Origin: a virus
IMG/VR virus record: IMGVR_UViG_3300032288_002134
Location: 1 to 64,000 of that record
DNA length: 64,000 bases
Direction: 5' to 3' (one strand)
This document shows positions 59,472-64,000 of this stretch, one piece after another. Every line of letters starts with the position of its first letter. Position 1 is the first letter of the stretch. The notes under the pieces are model-generated. The model ran no database searches, was not told the DNA's origin, and saw only the letters and a list, made by a program, of their open reading frames with translations. The position numbers and the translations under genes were made by a program.

Positions 59472-59696
59472 CTAACCATGTATAGGTTTATTACAAGTTG
59501 CGCAAATATACTTACCATTCATTTCATAACATTGTGAAGTAGTACAGGCGCACATACCGCTAACAAGCGGTTGGCGCAATGCTACTTCACGGTACTTTGA
59601 CAATGCTTGGCAAAAAGCCCAGTGTTCTCTTTGAAGGTCTTTGTCCTCTAAACAAACCTCAATCTTGTTTTCAAGCCATTTTATATATTCTTCCAT
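59472..59696 (-). CDS. Small protein with C-terminal zinc-ribbon-like Cys set, 74 aa
   Basis: Helical N-terminus (MEEYIKWLENKIEVCLEDKDLQREHWAFCQALSKY), then CACTTSQCYEMNGKYICATCNKPIHG. The pairs CAC/C and C-x-x-C are spaced like a small zinc ribbon. The DNA encoding residues about 42-50 contains a CCGCT/AGCGG hairpin with outer GCGC arms. Flanking repeats and higher GC suggest it is a transferred cassette. Function unknown. Confidence 0.5.
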   Translation of the reverse strand: MEEYIKWLENKIEVCLEDKDLQREHWAFCQALSKYREVALRQPLVSGMCACTTSQCYEMNGKYICATCNKPIHG

Positions 59697-59849
59697 TCTA
59701 TTGATATTTAGTTGTTAATAATACGCACTTCGCCAACCGCCCATCCGTTATAAAAAAAGGCTGATGTCGTAATTACAGATGCTATCCATAAATACAGCGA
59801 ATTAAAGAAACATCATTTTCGCCACACCTTTTATCCTATTATGGTACGG

Positions 59850-60281
59850 TTAAATATCTTTCGCCACCTTCACTATGTGCTGCCAGTACATACAAGATTC
59901 ACCGTATCCTCTGAGCTTCGCCCATTCTTCATATGGCTTGTAACATACTGATTTATAGTGGTAGTACAAGAACTTTGCATGGTCTATATATCCCTCTATG
60001 ACCGTACTGTATTTCCTCCATTCCACTCCGGCTCTATCAGTAAAGCATTCGCCTCTGAATGCCTCCGGAAAGTATCTGATACCAAAATGATTGTTACTAT
60101 GTGCTGAGATATATGACTTACCACCACCGGATTCGACCAATGCCTGCGCTAATTGTATGGAGGTCGGTACTCCATACACATACTCACAAACCTTTGCTAT
60201 TGGGTAGTATTTGATAGTGTACTCTTCCTGACTTTTTGGTGTAAGGAAAAGCACCAAAGCGATTTTATAAAATATTGTCAT
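59850..60281 (-). CDS. Glucosaminidase (GH73-type) peptidoglycan hydrolase, copy 1
   Basis: 143 residues. Residues 1-15 form a short hydrophobic start (MTIFYKIALVLFLTP). YGVPTSIQLAQALVESGGGKS (catalytic E50) and SNNHFGI-(R/K) are the FlgJ/GH73 blocks, followed by YSTVIEGYIDHAKFL and a C-terminal YGES-x-x-YWQHI. It cuts the glycan between GlcNAc and MurNAc. Its N-terminus overlaps the methyltransferase stop by 4 nt. Paralogous with 63195-63746. Confidence 0.8.
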   Translation of the reverse strand: MTIFYKIALVLFLTPKSQEEYTIKYYPIAKVCEYVYGVPTSIQLAQALVESGGGKSYISAHSNNHFGIRYFPEAFRGECFTDRAGVEWRKYSTVIEGYIDHAKFLYYHYKSVCYKPYEEWAKLRGYGESCMYWQHIVKVAKDI

Positions 60282-60919
60282 AGTTCAAATAAACTTTTTT
60301 GATTTGAGATTTTGCTATTGTGAATACCTCTTGCGGTATTATAGATAGTCAATCCCACCTCATAGTCAACTAAATTTCTTGCAATCTTATCTATCCTTTG
60401 TTCTCCTTTGTATTTCTTGAAGTCAACACCATGAAATTCACAGAGTCTATTCACCTCATCTTTCCCTTCGATGATACCACTCTCTCTTTCACCTAAGTTA
60501 CTTGGCAGGTTAAAGTTAGTCCAATAAAGATGTCTTCCTCTTTTCTTTGCCGGTATCAATGGGTCATAGTATGGTATCACATTCTCAACAACCCATTTAC
60601 CATTAAACCAATTGTCTAAGAATATAACTTCTTGGTATAGTGTCATGTCCGGATATTCCGGAGTAGTAGTATCTTTTCTTGCAAACCTTGATCTGGAATG
60701 GGTAGGGCATGGAGGACTGCTCCAAATGAAATCAAAATCCTTATAGTTTTCAAGCAGGTATTGATGTGCATCACCCATCACCACCCTATCGTCAGGAAAT
60801 CTTTCTTGATACATCTTTACTAACTCAGGGTCTATCTCTACGGCAGTCACCTCGCAGTCTGTCCAAAGTAATCTGTTGCCACCCAAACAAGCATAAAGGT
60901 TTAAAACTTTATAACTCAT
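60278..60919 (-). CDS. Short C5 cytosine DNA methyltransferase-like protein, copy 2
   Basis: 213 residues from the ATG at 60919 (MSYKVLNLYACLGGNR; leader AACACT). An in-frame codon at 60952 runs into the neighbour and is rejected. Motif I LNLYACLGGN, EVTAVEIDPELV, DFIWSSPPCPTHSRSRF (catalytic C71) and VVENVIPYYDPL are present. No target-recognition domain. Closely related to copy 1 in the catalytic half, diverged at the C-terminus. Confidence 0.75.
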   Translation of the reverse strand: MSYKVLNLYACLGGNRLLWTDCEVTAVEIDPELVKMYQERFPDDRVVMGDAHQYLLENYKDFDFIWSSPPCPTHSRSRFARKDTTTPEYPDMTLYQEVIFLDNWFNGKWVVENVIPYYDPLIPAKKRGRHLYWTNFNLPSNLGERESGIIEGKDEVNRLCEFHGVDFKKYKGEQRIDKIARNLVDYEVGLTIYNTARGIHNSKISNQKSLFEL

Positions 60920-60923
60920 AGTG

Positions 60924-61223
60924 TTAAGGATTATATTTGTCAGATAAAGCATTTACCATAGCTGAGTGACAATCTTCTGCGTTAGCATAATAGCAATTAC
61001 CCAACCTGCTGTCAATCACCATCTCATTCCCTTCCTCTATGTGAAAGCACCATCTCCCATCGGGTATGTTTATCAACTCAATGGTCAACAACCTTTCAAG
61101 AAATCTTGCCTTTACATAGTACGCTGTATTACCATCAAGTCCTTCATGGTATTTGTAGTATTTAAAAGCCTTCACATTCAATGGAGTCTTAGACACATTT
61201 TTTGGCTTATAGAACTTCAGCAT
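60924..61223 (-). CDS. Hypothetical protein, 99 aa
   Basis: Not recognised. Basic start (KFYKPKNVSKTPLNVKAFKYYKYH), beta-rich middle (WCFHIEEGNEMVIDSRLGNCYY) and short helix. Lies between methyltransferase 2 and the exonuclease, 2 nt from the latter. Confidence 0.5.
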   Translation of the reverse strand: MLKFYKPKNVSKTPLNVKAFKYYKYHEGLDGNTAYYVKARFLERLLTIELINIPDGRWCFHIEEGNEMVIDSRLGNCYYANAEDCHSAMVNALSDKYNP

Positions 61224-61225
61224 AG

Positions 61226-61957
61226 CTATAATCTTTCAAAGATGAAATAATTAGCAATGTCATCTTTAGGACTCTCCCCAAAGTACTTTCGGTACATCTC
61301 AATGGCTTTGCCTACCTTACGCTCACCCGATTGGATGAACTCTACCGTAGGCTCAAAGATACCAAGTTGCGCAGTGACCTTGTCAATCACCAGGAACACC
61401 AGAGGCTTACCGAAAAGTTGTTGGTAGACGTAGCATTGGCTGTCGTAGTTATAATTTCGTGCAGACCATTTGAATTTGTTGATGTCGCTTGTAGTTTTTA
61501 GGTCTATCAAACTATCATCGCAAACGATGTCCGCTTTGCCTTTCCACATCTCCCCTTGTATCTCTCCATATGCAGGCTGTTCAAATACATTCCCATCTCT
61601 GAAAATCATATCGTAAAAAGTGATGTTGGCTTTCATCACCCCGACTAACTTCTCTATATCCTCCATCTCTTTCTTTAGCAGGCAGAAGTCTATATTATTG
61701 ATCTCGCAGAAGGATTTGTATTCCTTGGTAGTTCTTGTGCTGACATCACAGTAAAGCATCTGAGATGCCTTCTCAGGCTCTAATATCAGCTGATGGAAGT
61801 ATCTCCCCTCGGCAAAGGATTTGTTGTCCTCTCTGACTTTGCCGAAGTCCTGTGGGTTATTCAGCAGGACTCCGACATCAGAGTTAGACAAAAACTTTTT
61901 ACCTATGCCAGAGTAATACTCAGCATCATTCTTTAAAAGTTCTATTGTCTTATCCAT
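61226..61957 (-). CDS. PD-(D/E)XK exonuclease (RecB/lambda-exo-like)
   Basis: 243 residues. GRYFHQLILEP (H55), WKGKADIVCDDSLIDLKTT (D143, D152-x-K154) and YDSQCYVYQQLF (Q174, Y-x-Q) give the full RecB-type nuclease motif order (H, D, D/E-x-K, QxxxY). Resects double-strand ends in phage recombination. It overlaps by 8 nt the annealing-protein gene, completing a classic exonuclease/annealase pair. Confidence 0.85.
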   Translation of the reverse strand: MDKTIELLKNDAEYYSGIGKKFLSNSDVGVLLNNPQDFGKVREDNKSFAEGRYFHQLILEPEKASQMLYCDVSTRTTKEYKSFCEINNIDFCLLKKEMEDIEKLVGVMKANITFYDMIFRDGNVFEQPAYGEIQGEMWKGKADIVCDDSLIDLKTTSDINKFKWSARNYNYDSQCYVYQQLFGKPLVFLVIDKVTAQLGIFEPTVEFIQSGERKVGKAIEMYRKYFGESPKDDIANYFIFERL

Positions 61958-62588
61958 TGCTTACGATTTTAGCGATTTCGCTTTTAATGTCAGCGGAAAT
62001 AGTGTACTTACGGCTTAGTTGCTGAAGGATTTTCTCTATGCCTAACGACTTATTGTCGGCAACATATTTAGATACCTTTGTCCAATTGTCAGAGCCTTTG
62101 ACTAACTCAGATACCTCATCAACAGAAGCAGTCTTCTTCTGTACCGGAGCAACCTCACCTTCCGGTAAGTCCTCACCAGAGTAGATGTAGATACCCAATC
62201 CGAACATTGCCAAGTTCTTCACCAAGCAGCGCATAATGGTCTTGTTGATATCGAACATAGTAGCAGCCTCAACGGTCTTGTTGCCGTACTTGGTGGCATA
62301 CTCATAGTCTTCAGACTTCATAGCTTTATTTGCCCCATCCATCACCGGCAGCCACATGGTATGCGACTTGTCTCCGATAGTCACCTTGGTGAATACCATA
62401 TACCCAGTGATTGGGTCATAGACATAAGGGTAGCCATGGAAGAACAACACCTCGTAGCTTGCATCGGGATAGTGTTTCATTACCTCTGACCAAGCATAAG
62501 TCCACGATAGGTAGGTAAGGTCTTTTTTCTTCTCAGTCTTGTCGTTGAGATTGATAGCCGAGAGTGTTTGGAATACATTGTGTGTCAT
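61950..62588 (-). CDS. Single-strand annealing protein (DUF1071/Sak3-like)
   Basis: 212 residues. LSWTYAWSEVMKHYPDASYEVLFF...TKVTIGDKSHTMWLPVMDGANKAMK...VEAATMFDINKTIMRCLVKNLAMFGLGIYIYSGEDLP is the full DUF1071 pattern, a Rad52-like annealing family. Residues 150-212 are a linker and small helical tail. Anneals complementary single strands made by the adjacent exonuclease. Leader AACACC-ATG. Confidence 0.85.
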   Translation of the reverse strand: MTHNVFQTLSAINLNDKTEKKKDLTYLSWTYAWSEVMKHYPDASYEVLFFHGYPYVYDPITGYMVFTKVTIGDKSHTMWLPVMDGANKAMKSEDYEYATKYGNKTVEAATMFDINKTIMRCLVKNLAMFGLGIYIYSGEDLPEGEVAPVQKKTASVDEVSELVKGSDNWTKVSKYVADNKSLGIEKILQQLSRKYTISADIKSEIAKIVSNG

Positions 62589-62607
62589 GGTGTTAAAAAT
62601 TTAATGG

Positions 62608-62922
62608 TTAAATAAATGTTGAATCTTCAATACGTTTCATTACTTTAAAGTAGTCATCATCGGAATCAACCAGTGCTTGCGCTCTCTTGACTCCTTTCTG
62701 TATGTTAGCCATATGGATATTGAATCCATGCTTCTGACCTGCCAATACCATCATCTCTCTGATTGCAGAGACTCTCATCTGTCTCTTACTGCACATATAG
62801 TACAGCAGTTGTTTGGCATCCACTATACTTCTGTTCTTAGTGGAGCTAAAGAAGTCCTTCTCTTCAATCCTAAATACCTTTAGGATGTCTGCGAGGTACT
62901 TATCGAATATTTTGTGTTTCAT
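62608..62922 (-). CDS. DnaA domain IV-like DNA-binding protein
   Basis: 104 residues. FFSSTKNRSIVDAKQLLYYMCSKRQMRVSAIREMM...NIHMANIQKGVKRAQALVDSDDDY reads like the C-terminal helix-turn-helix domain of DnaA: (R-x-x-x-(I/V)-x-(A/E)-(R/K)-Q-x-x-x-Y-(L/M)-x-x-(K/R), a second helix, and a final helix around H-x-x-(I/V)-x-x-(G/A)-x-x-(K/R)-(I/A)). No AAA+ part is present. It may recognise the phage origin; see modules A and B. Assignment is by pattern. Confidence 0.6.
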   Translation of the reverse strand: MKHKIFDKYLADILKVFRIEEKDFFSSTKNRSIVDAKQLLYYMCSKRQMRVSAIREMMVLAGQKHGFNIHMANIQKGVKRAQALVDSDDDYFKVMKRIEDSTFI

Positions 62923-62966
62923 TTAGTAGTTCTTTTAATGATTAAACGATGCGTAAATATAATAAT

Positions 62967-63182
62967 TTATTTGTATTCTTCTATATTTTCTCTAATAAAA
63001 TCTTTGATAATAAATATCAATAACTTTGTTGTCATGAATATAGAGCCGAACACAAACAGATACATTAGAAAGCATTCTTTTGCTTTGATAAACTCAAACG
63101 AATTGATAATCAAGAATATATACAATGCTAAAAGCATTATGATCTGGAATATACCAAGGATTATATCTATTACTCTTCTCAT
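62967..63182 (-). CDS. Two-span membrane protein, 71 aa
   Basis: Hydrophobic helices at about 5-27 (IDIILGIFQIIMLLALYIFLIIN) and 37-58 (CFLMYLFVFGSIFMTTKLLIFIIKD) with a charged tail. Lies next to a secreted glucosaminidase. Size and topology fit a holin, but a superinfection or host-membrane function is equally possible. Confidence 0.5.
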   Translation of the reverse strand: MRRVIDIILGIFQIIMLLALYIFLIINSFEFIKAKECFLMYLFVFGSIFMTTKLLIFIIKDFIRENIEEYK

Positions 63183-63194
63183 GTTATTGGTTTA

Positions 63195-63746
63195 TTAGTT
63201 ATCGAATCTGTTTAGTTTATATCTCTCTATGACTGAGATAAGAATCTTATCATAGCTTTTGTTGGTGGCATAGCCACACTTCTTCAGACCTCTTGCCCAT
63301 CCTTTGTAGTCATCGCACCGGAGCTTGAACAAGTGGTTGTATCTCTCATTCATCAGTAGCTTTGAATGGTCTCTGAACGAATACCATGCAGTCTTATACA
63401 CCACAAACTTATCTTTAGGACTATCGTCATGGTAGATGGCATACTTTTCTTTTCTGCCTTTCCTCCATTTCATACCAAAATGATTGTTACATTTGACCGA
63501 CAGCGAACTTGTACCGGAATTTGACTCTACTATACCCTGCGCCAGGGTTATGCTTGCAGGGATACCATACAGACTCTGCTCTGTCAGTGCAGTCTTTAGG
63601 TACTTGTCCACATAGGCTTGAACCTTATCCACTTTCTTGAGTGTAGACTTCTGTTTGTTGTATGACTCAGTTGCAATGGGGTATTTTCTACCCCTTGCAA
63701 AACTGAAACAAACCAATAGACATATAACAAAAAATATTATTCTCAT
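63195..63746 (-). CDS. Secreted glucosaminidase (GH73-type), copy 2
   Basis: 183 residues. Residues 1-18 form a signal peptide (MRIIFFVICLLVCFSFARG). YGIPASITLAQGIVESNSGTS (catalytic E74), KCNNHFGMKW and FVVYKTAWYSFRDHSKLL, then GWARGLKKCGYATNKSYDKILISVIERY are the complete GH73/FlgJ motif set. An exported muramidase-type enzyme could act in lysis or remodel the wall. It overlaps the next upstream gene by 4 nt. Confidence 0.85.
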   Translation of the reverse strand: MRIIFFVICLLVCFSFARGRKYPIATESYNKQKSTLKKVDKVQAYVDKYLKTALTEQSLYGIPASITLAQGIVESNSGTSSLSVKCNNHFGMKWRKGRKEKYAIYHDDSPKDKFVVYKTAWYSFRDHSKLLMNERYNHLFKLRCDDYKGWARGLKKCGYATNKSYDKILISVIERYKLNRFDN

Positions 63747-63943
63747 ACCAATTCGTTTTTAGATTCGTGAATGCTATTCTCTGAATACCAACCTATTAAC
63801 CCATCAATCTTGTACAGAAACTTGTACGACTCTGTGAACTTGATGTCTGTAATGGTGGTGGTGATTGGCTTTGCAATACCAGTGCTGAAGGTTACAACAT
63901 CACCGATGTTGAACTTACTTTCAAACTTGATTATGGTTGTCAT
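63743..63943 (-). CDS. Small SH3-like-barrel type protein, 66 aa
   Basis: FESKFNIGDVVTF...ITTTITDIKF...YKFLYKIDGLIGWYSENSIHE. The KF-x-x-GD-V-V start and (Y)-x-(I/L)-x-G-x-x-G-WYSE-x-x-I end are common to short phage proteins that resemble DUF2158/YodC-like barrels. Function unknown. Confidence 0.55.
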   Translation of the reverse strand: MTTIIKFESKFNIGDVVTFSTGIAKPITTTITDIKFTESYKFLYKIDGLIGWYSENSIHESKNELV

Positions 63944-63944
63944 G

Positions 63945-64000
63945 CTAATGGTTTTTTGGTTCGTTAAAATTATTATTGTCTTTCATTATTGCCTTAGTCA
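63945..64000 (-). CDS. C-terminal end of a leftward gene cut by the window
   Basis: An open frame enters from the window end and stops at TAG 63945-63947; it reads ...KAIMKDNNNFNEPKNH. Too short to identify. It would be cotranslated with the 63743-63943 gene. Confidence 0.3.
   Translation of the reverse strand, partial: TKAIMKDNNNFNEPKNH

Noticed and set aside
1-64000. CRISPR array, anti-CRISPR-like locus or integrase/attachment module
   Set aside because: No regularly spaced repeat array of CRISPR size, no integrase or excisionase motifs; the repeats seen are short and irregular.

Overview
The window is most of the genome of a lytic-type, podovirus-like phage of a Bacteroidota host. It is AT-rich and contains a complete head/tail module: terminase, portal, scaffold candidate, capsid, tail hub and internal proteins. 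There are no plasmid, integrase or host chromosomal genes. The host inference rests on four things seen in the sequence: boxes of the Bacteroidota type (TAnnTTTG, in one case with a TTTG element 19 nt upstream), the absence of Shine-Dalgarno leaders (AT-rich leaders such as CTAATCAA-ATG or AACACC-ATG are used instead), a BT4734-type primase, and terminase/portal/tail proteins that read like those of crAss-like and related Bacteroidota podoviruses. I see no RNA polymerase genes in the window. Both window ends cut leftward genes, so the genome is larger than 64 kb, or circular and opened inside the leftward operon.

Layout. (1) 1-5.1 kb, leftward: about fifteen tiny, mostly unrecognised genes. 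They include two secreted proteins with a SPOR-like look, an Api92-like protein and a gp88-family protein. (2) 5.1-6.3 kb and 6.56-6.98 kb: the two long noncoding stretches. They are rich in palindromes and short iterated motifs, divide leftward from rightward transcription, and are the best origin/control candidates. (3) 6.3-12.5 kb, rightward: GroEL, MazG-like and DUF3310 proteins, a stripped class II synthetase-like protein and GroES, then a run of very small basic proteins including a DUF5872 member. (4) 12.5-19.3 kb: fibres and adhesins, holin candidate, amidase, and a tandem GroES-like protein. (5) 19.3-51.0 kb: packaging and virion genes, ending in a 3441-residue polyvalent protein with an HExxH metallopeptidase motif. 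(6) 51.0-64 kb, leftward: two paralogous short C5 methyltransferases, VRR-NUC nuclease, SF2 helicase, primase-helicase, SSB-like protein, ThyX, a decayed tRNA cluster, two glucosaminidases, a PD-(D/E)XK exonuclease with a single-strand annealing protein, and a DnaA domain IV-like protein.

The leftward genes look like the early replication, recombination and takeover set. The rightward genes look like assembly, structure and lysis. The chaperonin genes at the head of the rightward arm would supply folding capacity for the large virion proteins. The most striking unexplained structure is a two-copy noncoding module at 6.68-6.83 kb and 57.24-57.38 kb. Each copy has 11-nt-phased ATGTC motifs, a tandem pair of TGTCGAAAA, a gap of exactly 39 nt, and an identical 26-mer. 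The two copies lie 50 kb apart in the same orientation, one in front of groEL and one in front of the primase gene.
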